From positions 1-64,000 of the forward strand of contig JAIYBC010000041.1 of the NCBI GenBank assembly GCA_027488845.1: a stretch of 64,000 nucleotides of DNA, written 5' to 3'. How positions within the stretch are numbered: the stretch's first letter is position 1; every line of letters starts with the position of its first letter. The notes beneath the pieces are model-generated. The model did not search any database, was not told the origin of the DNA, and was given only the letters and a program-made list of their open reading frames with translations. Of the stretch, positions 1-8,951 are shown one piece after another. The stretch is from Verrucomicrobiales bacterium (GTDB lineage: Bacteria > Verrucomicrobiota > Verrucomicrobiia > Limisphaerales > UBA9464). The translations under genes and the position numbers were made by a program.

Positions 1-95
1 CCGTGAAGCGTCGGGCCCGTGGCTACCGCACTGTCGAGTACATGACCGCCATGCTCTACTTCGTCGCAGGCAAACTCTCCCTACCCTGCCACTGA
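1..95 (+). CDS. ISL3-like transposase, C-terminal 30 residues (partial)
   Basis: The frame is open from the window edge to a TGA at 93-95 and encodes a tail containing RARGYRTVEYMTAMLYFVAG. This matches my memory of the C-terminal end of ISL3-family DDE transposases, where an ARGYR-type segment is followed by a hydrophobic stretch ending in AGKL. The catalytic domain is outside the window. The family name comes from this tail alone. The gene is part of the IS that interrupts the methyltransferase. Confidence 0.6.
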   Translation, partial: VKRRARGYRTVEYMTAMLYFVAGKLSLPCH

Positions 96-118
96 CCCAC
101 TGAAAGTGACGAGGAACC
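1..118 (+). mobile_element. Right end of an ISL3-like insertion sequence
   Basis: The first 118 bases hold the 3' end of a transposase gene followed by a 23-bp non-coding terminus running to about position 118 (ending TGACGAGGAACC). The terminus directly abuts a methyltransferase reading frame that loses homology exactly there, which places the IS boundary at 118/119. ISL3-type elements are known to end in terminal inverted repeats and to make 8-bp target duplications. The other end lies outside the window, so neither point can be tested here. Confidence 0.7.
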
Positions 119-667
119 CGGATACATCATGTTGAGCCAATCGGTGTGGAAGCGACCGGAGGCCTCGGTGTTCGACGACAGCTTTTTGCCATCTTCGCCG
201 GTCTGGCCGGTGAGTTCGAGGTAGTTGCGGATGTTGTCCTGGAAGTTGTCGGGATATACGAAGTCTTTGCCGGTGTTGTAGGGCGGGTCGATGTAGATGA
301 CCTTCGCCTTCCCGGCATAGGACTTCTGGAGCAGCTTGAGGACTTCCAGGTTGTCCCCTTCGATCATCAGGTTCTGCGTGGTGTCCCAGTCCACGCTGTC
401 TTCCGGGCAAGGCCGCAGGGTGCCGGTGCTGGGCGTGAGCGCGAGCTGGCGGGCGCGGCGTTTGCCATGCCAGTTGAGCCCGTATTTCTCCTCCGCATCC
501 GTGACCGTCTGGTCGCCCACGAGCTGCTTGAGCACATCCAAATTCACCGCCGCGCCGCCCGCCCCCTCGGTGACGAGTTCCGGGAAGAGCGCCTTGAGCC
601 GTGCGAGGTTCTCCGCGACGAGGTTCGGTGACTTCGTTTCGGGGTCGGTGGCAGTCAGCTTTTGCAT
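119..667 (-). pseudogene. DNA adenine methyltransferase (type III Mod-like), truncated by IS insertion
   Basis: The ATG at 667 opens a frame matching the N-terminal part of Mod-type, beta-class N6-adenine DNA methyltransferases. It contains MIEGDNLEVLKLLQKSY (an SAM-binding region), the catalytic DPPYNTGKDF motif (DPPY) and YPDNF, then HTDWLNMMYP. After Pro the frame runs into the ISL3-like terminus and 20 unrelated residues to a stop at 56. About 183 native residues remain of a protein normally 550-650 long, so the target-recognition domain and the rest of the methylase are gone unless they resume beyond the IS. The gene lies 15 bp downstream of the DUF4391 gene, last visible in a leftward operon. 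Loss of methylation would matter if a restriction subunit is still active nearby. Confidence 0.85.
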
Positions 668-682
668 GGTCGGTGGCCGAGC

Positions 683-1435
683 CTAAAAGTCGGCGGCGAG
701 GGCGGCGAGGCGAGATTCGCGCCGCTTGACCTCCAGGTTGAGCTCCACCTGCCGGTTGAGCTGGGTTTCCCGGGCCGCCTGGGCGCGCAGCGCGGTGATT
801 TCGCGGGCAAGCCGTCCGTGTTCGGCAAGCGCGGCCCGGCGGCGCTCCGCCGCTCCGGCGTCGGTGGCGGGGGTGAACTGGCCCGATAACCGGGCCGCCG
901 AGTAGGCTTCGCACCGCTCGATCCAGCCCTGATACAGGGCGTGAAGGTGCTGGCGGGGTTGGCTGGCGACCCGGAGCGACGCGAGGAAGTCATCGGTCGC
1001 AGGCGCAGCCGAATCCATCGCGACGGTCACGAGAGGCCCGTCGAGGACGGTCTCGCCGGATTGCCCCTGCGACCAACGCAGATGCGACAGCGACAGCCCG
1101 AGGCCCTCGGGGAGGGTTTGGATCAGGAAAACCGGATACGGGATGGCGCGGTGAACCAGCTCGGTGAGGCGCGACGACTTGGCGCCGGACCGCAGCGTGA
1201 GCATTAGCACGGCAATCTCCAGATACTCGCGGCTGTCGTTGCGGAAGACGGGCACGCCGATGTTGGCGGGCTTGAGCGCGGCCACCCAGAGCAGCTCCTC
1301 GATGCCGTCGTTGATCTGCCGTTTGTCGGCGGCGGTGGGTGCGCCGTTCTCCACCAGCAGCTTCTTAGGCACGCGCTGGTCCACCCGCGTATCGGCGGGG
1401 AGAGCAAGAGCGGCGATGACGTCGGCGGCGGTCAC
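683..1435 (-). CDS. DUF4391 domain protein
   Basis: This 250-residue protein begins VTAADVIAALALPADTRVDQ. The GTG start at 1435 overlaps the TGA of the helicase gene upstream in a GTGA, so translation is probably coupled. The features that suggest DUF4391 are the acid KRQINDGIEELLW segment, an EYLEIAVLMLTLRSG core, the HRAIPYPVFLI strand and a charged C-terminal helix (about residues 195-250, heptad-like, rich in Arg, Ala and Glu). DUF4391 proteins are known to sit beside Mod-like methylases and SNF2-type helicases in restriction-like loci. Their biochemical role is not established. I infer an accessory or structural subunit of the complex encoded here. Confidence 0.75.
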   Translation of the reverse strand: MTAADVIAALALPADTRVDQRVPKKLLVENGAPTAADKRQINDGIEELLWVAALKPANIGVPVFRNDSREYLEIAVLMLTLRSGAKSSRLTELVHRAIPYPVFLIQTLPEGLGLSLSHLRWSQGQSGETVLDGPLVTVAMDSAAPATDDFLASLRVASQPRQHLHALYQGWIERCEAYSAARLSGQFTPATDAGAAERRRAALAEHGRLAREITALRAQAARETQLNRQVELNLEVKRRESRLAALAADF

Positions 1436-4400
1436 GCGGCGGCCAGCTTGCAGAACAGGTTGATGAGAATCATCTCGTCGATGGAACCGGCAGCCGCGCT
1501 GGCGATGCGCGGGTCCGCAACCACGACCGCCAAGCATTGGGCGCGAGAGATGGCGACGTTCACCCGATTGCGGTCCAAGATGAAGGCAAGTCCGCGCGAG
1601 CCGTATTCGCCGTAGCTGGAACAGAGGGAAAGAATGCAGACAGGGGCTTCCTGCCCTTGGAACTTATCCACGCTGCCGACACGGGCGGCCGACGGGAGCG
1701 CCGCCTGAAGCGCGCGGACCTGGGCGTTGTAGGGTGCGATGAAGAGAAAATCCCCCAGTGCCAACGGCTTCGTTAGGCCATACTTGTCCGTGTAGGGCCG
1801 TCCAAGCAGCTCGTGGTAAATCGCGGTCACCCGCTCAACCTCTTCGTCGCTTTGCTGGATGTTCCCATCATGCTCCACGCCGCTGAAGACAACTCCGGCT
1901 TCCACAGTGATGTAGCCACTCGCGCGCGGCGGGACGACGACCTTCTGTTGGGCGCAGTCGGGATGTGATCCCAGGCGTCCCTCGTAAATGCTCTCGGAAA
2001 TGAAGCGACAGACTGCCGGGTGCATCCGGCGGGACTCGCCAAGGAAAAGCCCGTAGTCCGGCGGCACGACAGCGTGGAAGACCGGCGCGTCGGGCTTGCT
2101 GGCGGCGGAATCCTTCAGGGCGTATTGCAGGGCGGAAAGCCCGGCGTCTCCGGGATGGGAGCCCTGGACCGGTTGCTCGAGCTGCATCTGGTCGCCAAGG
2201 AGAACCAGGTTCTCCGCGCATCGGGCCATCGCGACAGCGTTCGCCAGCGACACTTGCCCGGCTTCATCAATGAAGAGGAAATCGAGCGCGCCTTCCCACT
2301 CGGGCCTCGTGAAGAGCCACGCCGTGCCACCTACGACACCACCCGTGTAGGCTGCATGGGCGTCCTTAGTTTGCTCGACGTGCCGAAGGCCGGGATTGGC
2401 CGTGAACAACGGTCCTTCCGCCTCACTGCCGACTTTGATTCCACGAAGTGTCGTGCCGGAGTGCCTCGCTGCTTCGCCGCAGGCCGAGAGGAGATTGACC
2501 ACTGCCTTGTGGCTATTGGACGCAACTCCAACCTTCTTGCCCGCGGCGAGAAGGGAGGTGATGACACGCGAGGCGGTGTAGGTTTTCCCGGTGCCGGGTG
2601 GCCCCTGGACCACAAGGCATCCGCCGCACATCGAGCCGGTGACACGGATGGCGGCATCAGTCGTGGGCTCACCGGTTCTTTGCAGCGGAAACGCGGGCGC
2701 TACCCGCGCCAACAGCGCGGCAACGGGTGCGTGGAGTTGTCCCGTCAAGTGACCGGCGGCGACTTCGGTCAGAGCATCCGGAATGCCTGCCGGGGACACA
2801 TATTCGTCCTGCAACAAGGAACCCAGTCCTGGGAATGCCCCACCGAATTTGTCGTCCAAGCTCTTTTGACCGATTTTGAGCGTCAATCGGCCCGTTGACG
2901 CATCCATCTCCGACAGCGTGAAAGTCGCATCCAGATTGTGGGTGAATCTTACCTTGGAGTCTTTGCTGAGTTTGCATTCTTGGGATGGGTCGAAGCGGTA
3001 GGCTTGAGCGAGAGATTTCTTCTCCGACCAAGCGCTGCCATCCGCCAGAATGCCTTCGATGCAACCAGGATCGTCCCGCAACTCCTCGGACGTCGCCTCG
3101 GCGCGGTCAAACATCCGCCACCACACCGGCTTCTGCTCGCGACGATGGAAATCAATGAGGTTAGCCAAAGCGACAGAGACCGTGTCGCCCTGTTTGCGAA
3201 GCTTCGCAGCCGTGTCTAGCCGCGCGGCAACCTCGGGCGACAACACAGGCTCCGCCAACGGAGCTGAGGCCGAGGCCGGATGCGCAGAGGCAATCTTGTT
3301 TTCAGCGGCAATCTTCCTCAGCCACTGCAACAACTCCGCCGTGGATTTGCAGTCGTCCTCGTTGTAGTCGCGGATGCCTTTGAGGATGGCGCTGACGTTC
3401 CAATCTCCCGGCTGTTTGCTTTCGATCCAACGGGCATATTGGACGATGGAGTCAGTGGCGGTGGCGACCTCGGTGGCGCGTTTTGGCCGGTAAAGCCGCT
3501 CGACCGACTTGATGGAGTAGCTGTCCTCGCCGACGCGCAAGCCCCGACGGACAATCTTGTAGAGGTCAACGAACACTCCATTCCGGAGAAGCTCATCCAC
3601 CTCGTCCTGCCGGGTATCGTGGCGAGTGCTCAACCGCCTGACGGCGCTCACCTCGTAGGCAGCGTAGTGGTAGATGTGCATTCCGCGGTTGCTCTTCCAT
3701 CTGCTGAACACCCAGTCCACAAAGCCCTCAAGCGCGACCTTCTCCTCGTCCCGGTTATGCGCCCACCAATCCCTAAAGGCGAAAGAACTTGGCTGCGCGT
3801 TTCGTGAGCAGACCCCGAACAAGTATTCCAGTCCGCCGGAGGCCAACGGATAACCCTCCATGTCGAAGAACACGTCAGCCGGATGGTCAGGAGGAAGAGC
3901 GCCGAGCCCGACAGCTTCACCATTTGCGCCTGTGTGGGGAAGAAGCTCGAATCGCGGGGAGGCGTCGGGATTCTCAATCTGGTCCGAGCGCGTCTGGCAC
4001 TGCAGACGCGCTTGGGCGACGAGCCTCGCCATCGAATCGTGGGCGAGTTTTGGCACCGATTTCCCTGAAGCCGTGGCGAGGTCGGCCATCCTGACGATGC
4101 CAGCCCCTTTCAGCTTCTTGATCTGACCGACACTGATTCCGGCGACCCGCACAAGGTGGTCCTCGTCGCTGAAGAACTTCTCGGCGTGGGAGGTCCAGCG
4201 ACCATGATCGGCTCGGGGAAGAGGCTCTGGGCGGTCCGTCAGATTCCCGGTGAAGCCATCCTGCATCGCGAGGAAGCCCGCCTTGATGCAATGGTAGTAG
4301 TGGATGAAGTCCTCTACCCGGAATTCAACCCTGTCTTTGGTGCCGAGGATGATTCCGAATCTGTCGGGCATCGGCCCGCCCGTCGCAGCGGCCAGCATCT

Positions 4401-4839
4401 CCGAGTAGCAGCAAAGCTGGACCGCGTAATACGGCTTGGGTGAGCGGGCCAGCTTGGTGTCCCAAACTTCATAGCGTCCCAATCCATCGAGCATGAGGAA
4501 GTCGGCAAAACCGGCGAACTGGCCGCTTGCCAAAGCCGCCTGATAGATGATGGGGGCTTTCGAGCTGATGGCGGCGAGTGTCTCTCTGCGCTCGCTGATA
4601 GGATCGGCCTTCGGAACCTCGACCAAGTTGGGGGAATCCGACTTGAGTTCATCAAGCACCACGCGCTCGTGCTGGTCACCGGTTTGTGCGATGAGCTTCT
4701 GATCCTCCGACTCCTCGTCCGGCCTGATTAAATCAGGATTCTCCAAGCGGTAACGGTCCATCCACGACGCGAACGGCGAAGCAAGATAGACGACCAGGTC
4801 GCTGGGAGAGTAAAGCAACTGGCCAGAGTGTTTTCTCAT
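1432..4839 (-). CDS. TM0106-type RecB-like nuclease fused to SF1 helicase
   Basis: A 1135-residue multidomain protein. The N-terminal part has a RecB-like PD-(D/E)xK core (RYEVWDTKLARS near residue 130, followed by AVQLCCYSEML). The middle has an RNase H-like fold starting VFFDMEGYP near 322 and a YNEDDCKSTAELLQWL motif near 500. The C-terminal third is an SF1B/UPF1-like helicase: Walker A VVQGPPGTGKTYTA near 750, DEAG box near 858 followed by GDQMQLEQP, motif V KFQGQEAPVCIL near 1060 and motif VI NRVNVAISRAQ near 1095. All helicase motifs look intact. I infer ATP-driven tracking on nucleic acid coupled to cleavage. It lies 37 bp downstream of the SNF2-like gene and is coupled to DUF4391. It is an unusual partner for a type III-like system. 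Confidence 0.85.
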   Translation of the reverse strand: MRKHSGQLLYSPSDLVVYLASPFASWMDRYRLENPDLIRPDEESEDQKLIAQTGDQHERVVLDELKSDSPNLVEVPKADPISERRETLAAISSKAPIIYQAALASGQFAGFADFLMLDGLGRYEVWDTKLARSPKPYYAVQLCCYSEMLAAATGGPMPDRFGIILGTKDRVEFRVEDFIHYYHCIKAGFLAMQDGFTGNLTDRPEPLPRADHGRWTSHAEKFFSDEDHLVRVAGISVGQIKKLKGAGIVRMADLATASGKSVPKLAHDSMARLVAQARLQCQTRSDQIENPDASPRFELLPHTGANGEAVGLGALPPDHPADVFFDMEGYPLASGGLEYLFGVCSRNAQPSSFAFRDWWAHNRDEEKVALEGFVDWVFSRWKSNRGMHIYHYAAYEVSAVRRLSTRHDTRQDEVDELLRNGVFVDLYKIVRRGLRVGEDSYSIKSVERLYRPKRATEVATATDSIVQYARWIESKQPGDWNVSAILKGIRDYNEDDCKSTAELLQWLRKIAAENKIASAHPASASAPLAEPVLSPEVAARLDTAAKLRKQGDTVSVALANLIDFHRREQKPVWWRMFDRAEATSEELRDDPGCIEGILADGSAWSEKKSLAQAYRFDPSQECKLSKDSKVRFTHNLDATFTLSEMDASTGRLTLKIGQKSLDDKFGGAFPGLGSLLQDEYVSPAGIPDALTEVAAGHLTGQLHAPVAALLARVAPAFPLQRTGEPTTDAAIRVTGSMCGGCLVVQGPPGTGKTYTASRVITSLLAAGKKVGVASNSHKAVVNLLSACGEAARHSGTTLRGIKVGSEAEGPLFTANPGLRHVEQTKDAHAAYTGGVVGGTAWLFTRPEWEGALDFLFIDEAGQVSLANAVAMARCAENLVLLGDQMQLEQPVQGSHPGDAGLSALQYALKDSAASKPDAPVFHAVVPPDYGLFLGESRRMHPAVCRFISESIYEGRLGSHPDCAQQKVVVPPRASGYITVEAGVVFSGVEHDGNIQQSDEEVERVTAIYHELLGRPYTDKYGLTKPLALGDFLFIAPYNAQVRALQAALPSAARVGSVDKFQGQEAPVCILSLCSSYGEYGSRGLAFILDRNRVNVAISRAQCLAVVVADPRIASAAAGSIDEMILINLFCKLAAA

Positions 4840-4876
4840 TGGTTGGTCAGGGTTGGCCTAGCTCATCTCAGCGGCG

Positions 4877-7800
4877 TTATCTGGGCGTCTCCGGAAGGAT
4901 GATCAAGAAAGCGACGACCTCAAAGTCGTTGATGCCCGCAAACTCCCCCTTCATCGCATGGGTGCCGCCCGGGGTGAACAGGCTGGCCACGGCACGCTCC
5001 TCCTTCTTGCCGATGACGGAGGCGACCGCCACGGCGAGGAGCTTGCGGGCGTGGGCCATGTCCGCGCCCTGCCGGGTGGCTTGGTCAAACCGCGCACAGG
5101 CTTCGGCATCCGGTAGGTCGCGCCCGACGCAGACCCGCTTGAGGCGGTCGAAGGCGGTCTTCGCCTGGGTGAAGGGCAACAGGACGGCGCCGTCGTCGCC
5201 GACATGGACGAGATAGTGCGGCGCGAGCGGATAACCGGGCTCAAAGGATTTGTCGGCGGCTTCGCCCTCGGCCCGGAGGCAGAAGAGGATGCCGGGCGGG
5301 ATGCCGAGTTCCGGTGAGCTGGTAACCGCAAAGGTGCCAAGCGGGAGGGCTTCGAGTTTGCCCGGATGCGCCTTGAGGTATTGGGCGAGGTCGATGCGGA
5401 AATCCGTGAGCGTGAGGTCAGCGATGGATACGCCGCTGGAGAGGTCTTCCAAGTCGATGACGGCGTCCTGGAGCCGGAGGAGCTGGGTGCGGCGGTATTC
5501 CAGGTCGTTCATCTGGTTGCCGGACTGCTGCTCGATGAGGTTTTCCTCGCCGGTGGCGGAGATGTCCAAGAGAACCATTCGCCCAGAGACGCGCTGCTCC
5601 AGATTGATGTATTCCTCCAGTTCAAGGTTGGGCCAGAAATTGACGAGCTGGATGCGGCGGTTCGGCGAACCGATCCGGTCAATCCGCCCAAACCGTTGGA
5701 TGATGCGGACGGGATTCCAGTGGATGTCGTAGTTGATGAGGAAGTCGCAGTCCTGAAGGTTTTGCCCCTCGCTGATGCAGTCGGTGGCGATGAGGAGGTC
5801 GAGTTCGCCATCGGCCGCGAACTCCGAGGGCCGCTCCTTAGACCGGGGCGAGAACGCGGTGAGGATGCTGGTGAGGTCCTTGCGGAGCTCGGGCAAGGTG
5901 GTTTGATTGTAGCCGCCACCGGTCACCAGCGCGGATTGGAGCCCATGCTCCGACAGGGCCCACGGAGCCAGTTCCTGATAGAGATACTTGGCGGTGTCGG
6001 CAAAGGCGGTGAAGACGATGACCTTGCGGTTACCGGGATTGAGCGGGTTCCGGAGCTTGGCCGCGATGACTTCGCGGAGCGTGGCGAGCTTTGCATCACG
6101 GGACGCCCCGACCTGGTGGGCGGCGGAGTAGAGCGTGTGCAGGCGATTGCGGTCTTCGATGAGATCCTGCTTCCACCGGATCAGGTCCACGTCCGGCAAC
6201 AGCACCTTCACTTTTCGGCCGACCAGCAGGCTTTCGTAGGCTGCGTCGTCAATGTCCACGTCCGCGATGTCGATCTCCTCCACGGACTCCTCGTGGGCCT
6301 CGATCTTGGCGAGAGTGGCCTCCACGTCGGCGAGCTGACGTTGGACCGTGAGCGCGAACGAGGGCACGGCGCTTTCCATGCGCTTGAGCACGTTGACCCG
6401 GATGAGGTGGATCAGGCTTTCCTCGCGGTCCACCTGCCGGAAGAAGCTCTCGCCGCCCCGGATCTGCGTGCTGTATTTCGCATCGTAGGCGGCCTGCTTG
6501 TGCGGCAGGACGTAGCGCAGCGGGGCGTAAGCCGCGAGGGTAAGGCGGCGAATCTCGTTGTTGATCTCGCGGATGGAGCGGAACTCTCCGGCGCGGTCTA
6601 CATCAGGCTTGTGATTGATGGGCTTGAGCCGCTCGGGAAACTTTCCGGTCTCGGAGGTGCCGTAGTATTTTTCAATGTGGCGACGCGAGCGCGCGATGGT
6701 CAGGAGGTCCAGCAGCTTGAAGTAATCGAACCCAAGCATCTCGATGAGGCGCGGCGGCGTGCGGTCCGCCTCCTCCGAGGCGAGCCAGCGGTTGAACTGG
6801 AGCTGCGCCTTGCGGACGGTCGCCTCGATGCTGGGGATGCCGTGGTTGAAGAGCGCCGTGTCATTGCCCTCGGTGACAAAGGCGAGCTGGTTCTTGAGGT
6901 CGGCCAGCCGGTTGTTCACCGGAGTGGCGGAGAGCATCAGCACTCGGGTCTTCACGCCGTCGCGGATGATGCGGCGCATGAGCCGGTCGTAGCGGGTCTC
7001 CCGGTCCTTGTGCGTGGCCTTGTTGCGGAAGTTGTGGGACTCGTCGATGACGACAAGGTCGTAATTGCCCCAGTTGACGTTCGCGAGGTCGATGTCGCCG
7101 GACATCCCGCTGTCGCGGGAAAGGTCCGTGTGGTTCAGCACGTCGTAGTTGAAGCGGTCCGGGGCGAGGAAGTTCCGTTTGTCGTTCGCCTTGTAGAGCG
7201 TCCAGTTGTCGCGCAGGCGCTTGGGCGCCAGCACCAGCACCCGGTCATTGCGCAGCTCGTAGTATTTGATGATGGCGAGCGCCTCGAAGGTTTTCCCCAG
7301 CCCGACGCTGTCGGCGATGATGCAGCCGCCGAGGCGTTCCAGCTTGTCGATGGCTCCGACCACGCCGTCGCGCTGAAACTTGAACAGTTTCCGCCAGACG
7401 ATGGTGTTGCGGATGCCGGTGGCCGACTTGACGATCTTGTCCTCGTCCAGCTCGTCCCCCCGGTCCTTGAACAGGTGATACAGCGTCAGCGCGTAGATGA
7501 GGGAGGGCTCACGGCGGGCAGTCAGTTCCTCCAATTGGGTCAGCAGCGTGGCCTTGCCGTCCGAGGACGCGGGCAGGGCGTTCCACAACTGAGTAAACCA
7601 CGTCGCCAGGAGCTGGGATTCGTCCGCCGTCTCGGTGGCCTGCACTAGGCTGAACTGGTTGCCGGGCGTGAGGCCCAGCCCGCCCGTGGTCAGGGGGCAG
7701 TCTCCGGTGATGACCCGGTTGGCGGTGCCGTCCGCCTGCTTTGTTACCAAGGTAGCCTGCGGAAGCGGACCCGGCGCCGCCTTCACTTCCGCGGTCTGGC

Positions 7801-8074
7801 GGAGCCACTTGGCGAAGTCAGCGGCCAGTTCCCGGGCCAGGAGCTGATTCCGGGAGCCTCGGTCAGCGGCGCTTCCCAGCAGTGACGAGGCGACGGTCAG
7901 GTCGACCGGAAGTGCCAGGCGGCACGCGGCAAGTCGGCGCAGGTCGTTTCGCAGTTCGCCATAGGCGAAGAGGGACAGGCCGGGAGATGCCGCATCAAGG
8001 CTGCCGCCAGCCGTGAGGTTGACCCGAAGTTCATCGAGGACGCGTTGCGAGCCTTGGTTCGGGAGCAGCTTCAT
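4877..8074 (-). CDS. SNF2/DEAD-like helicase of a restriction or defence locus
   Basis: A 1065-residue superfamily 2 ATPase. Helicase motifs are visible in order: motif I ADSVGLGKTFEALAI near residue 255, motif II VVIDESHNF near 343, motif III LMLSATPVNNRL near 380, and the C-terminal RecA lobe with ATDCISEGQNLQDCD and RIIQRFGRIDRIG (motif VI, near 795). The first 200 residues lack a recognisable catalytic motif and may be a degenerate PLD-like module. The C-terminal 150 residues are unassigned. It is the first gene of the leftward operon, with about 120 bp between its start and the divergent gene at 8199. I infer a translocase for invading DNA. The exact system is not identified. Confidence 0.85.
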   Translation of the reverse strand: MKLLPNQGSQRVLDELRVNLTAGGSLDAASPGLSLFAYGELRNDLRRLAACRLALPVDLTVASSLLGSAADRGSRNQLLARELAADFAKWLRQTAEVKAAPGPLPQATLVTKQADGTANRVITGDCPLTTGGLGLTPGNQFSLVQATETADESQLLATWFTQLWNALPASSDGKATLLTQLEELTARREPSLIYALTLYHLFKDRGDELDEDKIVKSATGIRNTIVWRKLFKFQRDGVVGAIDKLERLGGCIIADSVGLGKTFEALAIIKYYELRNDRVLVLAPKRLRDNWTLYKANDKRNFLAPDRFNYDVLNHTDLSRDSGMSGDIDLANVNWGNYDLVVIDESHNFRNKATHKDRETRYDRLMRRIIRDGVKTRVLMLSATPVNNRLADLKNQLAFVTEGNDTALFNHGIPSIEATVRKAQLQFNRWLASEEADRTPPRLIEMLGFDYFKLLDLLTIARSRRHIEKYYGTSETGKFPERLKPINHKPDVDRAGEFRSIREINNEIRRLTLAAYAPLRYVLPHKQAAYDAKYSTQIRGGESFFRQVDREESLIHLIRVNVLKRMESAVPSFALTVQRQLADVEATLAKIEAHEESVEEIDIADVDIDDAAYESLLVGRKVKVLLPDVDLIRWKQDLIEDRNRLHTLYSAAHQVGASRDAKLATLREVIAAKLRNPLNPGNRKVIVFTAFADTAKYLYQELAPWALSEHGLQSALVTGGGYNQTTLPELRKDLTSILTAFSPRSKERPSEFAADGELDLLIATDCISEGQNLQDCDFLINYDIHWNPVRIIQRFGRIDRIGSPNRRIQLVNFWPNLELEEYINLEQRVSGRMVLLDISATGEENLIEQQSGNQMNDLEYRRTQLLRLQDAVIDLEDLSSGVSIADLTLTDFRIDLAQYLKAHPGKLEALPLGTFAVTSSPELGIPPGILFCLRAEGEAADKSFEPGYPLAPHYLVHVGDDGAVLLPFTQAKTAFDRLKRVCVGRDLPDAEACARFDQATRQGADMAHARKLLAVAVASVIGKKEERAVASLFTPGGTHAMKGEFAGINDFEVVAFLIILPETPR

Positions 8075-8198
8075 CTGGTGAACGTGAGGTTGGACTGCCT
8101 CCTAGGTTTGGAGGGTTTTCGATTGGGTGTCACGTAAGGTGTGGGGATTAGTTTTCGCGAATTCGTGACCGAGAGGAAGCCCTGTCTCCGGCCCCGCC

Positions 8199-8591
8199 TT
8201 GGCCGGCAGGTTGGGCGGCTTCGCCTTCATCGTGGAGGGCTACGACCACGCCCCAAGGGAGATCTATGCCATTCCGGAGGTGCGGAAGCTCTACACGGCC
8301 TTCCACCGGGCGTGGCCCTACTGGCTCCACTTATGCGACCTGAATCAGGACAGCCTCAAGACCATGGTCCTGTGCTGCCAGCCCAGCCTGGCGGCAGTGA
8401 GCCGGCAGGGCCGGCCGCTGGTGGGCGTAGAACTGGACCCCGGCGAATTGCCCTGCTTCGTCGCCGACGATTTCGGCCCCATGAACCGGATGTGCGAGCG
8501 CGCCGGATTGTCGGAGCGGGCCATTTACGACCGGACCAAGGAAGTCATGGAGTTCTTCGGCTTTCCCTTCGATGAACCGCCGCCGCGGTGA
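8199..8591 (+). CDS. Conserved-looking hypothetical protein
   Basis: A 130-residue soluble protein containing VRKLYTAFHRAWPYWLHLCD and VGVELDPGELPCFVADDFG. There is no signal peptide, no membrane segment and no motif I can name. The first in-frame start after the upstream stop is TTG at 8199 (a second TTG is at 8211), so the true start is uncertain and the gene could be 5'-truncated. Its composition matches its GC-rich neighbours and there is no frame break. It is divergent from the SNF2 operon and convergent with 8601-8939. Confidence 0.5.
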   Translation: MAGRLGGFAFIVEGYDHAPREIYAIPEVRKLYTAFHRAWPYWLHLCDLNQDSLKTMVLCCQPSLAAVSRQGRPLVGVELDPGELPCFVADDFGPMNRMCERAGLSERAIYDRTKEVMEFFGFPFDEPPPR

Positions 8592-8600
8592 CGGCTGGGC

Positions 8601-8939
8601 TCAGACGACGCCCGGAGGCGGGCGGCGGCGGAGCGAAGTGCGCCCCTTGGGCGTCAGTGTGACGAGATAGTTGGGTTCGCCGTCGGCCAGGTCGGTGTCG
8701 AGGTAAGCCACCGTCACCAGCCCCAATTCCGCCAGCTGGCTGACCGTGCTGTCCACGAGGTGCGGCGCGGAGAACCACTCGCCGTCCTCCTCCTCAATAC
8801 CCAGTTCCGCGCACAGCCGGTCATTGGTCTCCGCGGTGCCGTCGTAGAACGCCGAATAGTCGAACGAACCGTGCTCCTCCAGCAGGCGGAACAGATAATT
8901 GGTGGTGTTTTGGATGAGTTCTCCGGGGCGGTATCCCAT
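8601..8939 (-). CDS. Small hypothetical protein, possible winged-helix fold
   Basis: A 112-residue acidic protein: MGYRPGELIQNTTNYLFRLL, then a helix-rich region and VDSTVSQLAELGLVTVAYLD followed by YLVTLTPKGRTSL. The helix, short helix and hairpin ending in LTPKG are typical of winged-helix proteins, where the LTPKG segment lies in the wing. That is a fold guess, not a family match. It lies 12 bp downstream of 8952-9689 and is probably co-transcribed with it. Confidence 0.55.
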   Translation of the reverse strand: MGYRPGELIQNTTNYLFRLLEEHGSFDYSAFYDGTAETNDRLCAELGIEEEDGEWFSAPHLVDSTVSQLAELGLVTVAYLDTDLADGEPNYLVTLTPKGRTSLRRRPPPGVV

Positions 8940-8951
8940 GGGCGGCTCCGG

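Noticed and set aside
5366-7648. Long plus-strand open frame (about 760 codons) across the SNF2 gene
   Set aside because: It is antisense to a gene with intact helicase motifs. The translation is Val/Leu/Glu/Gly-rich without domain sense, which is a common effect of high GC on the complementary strand.
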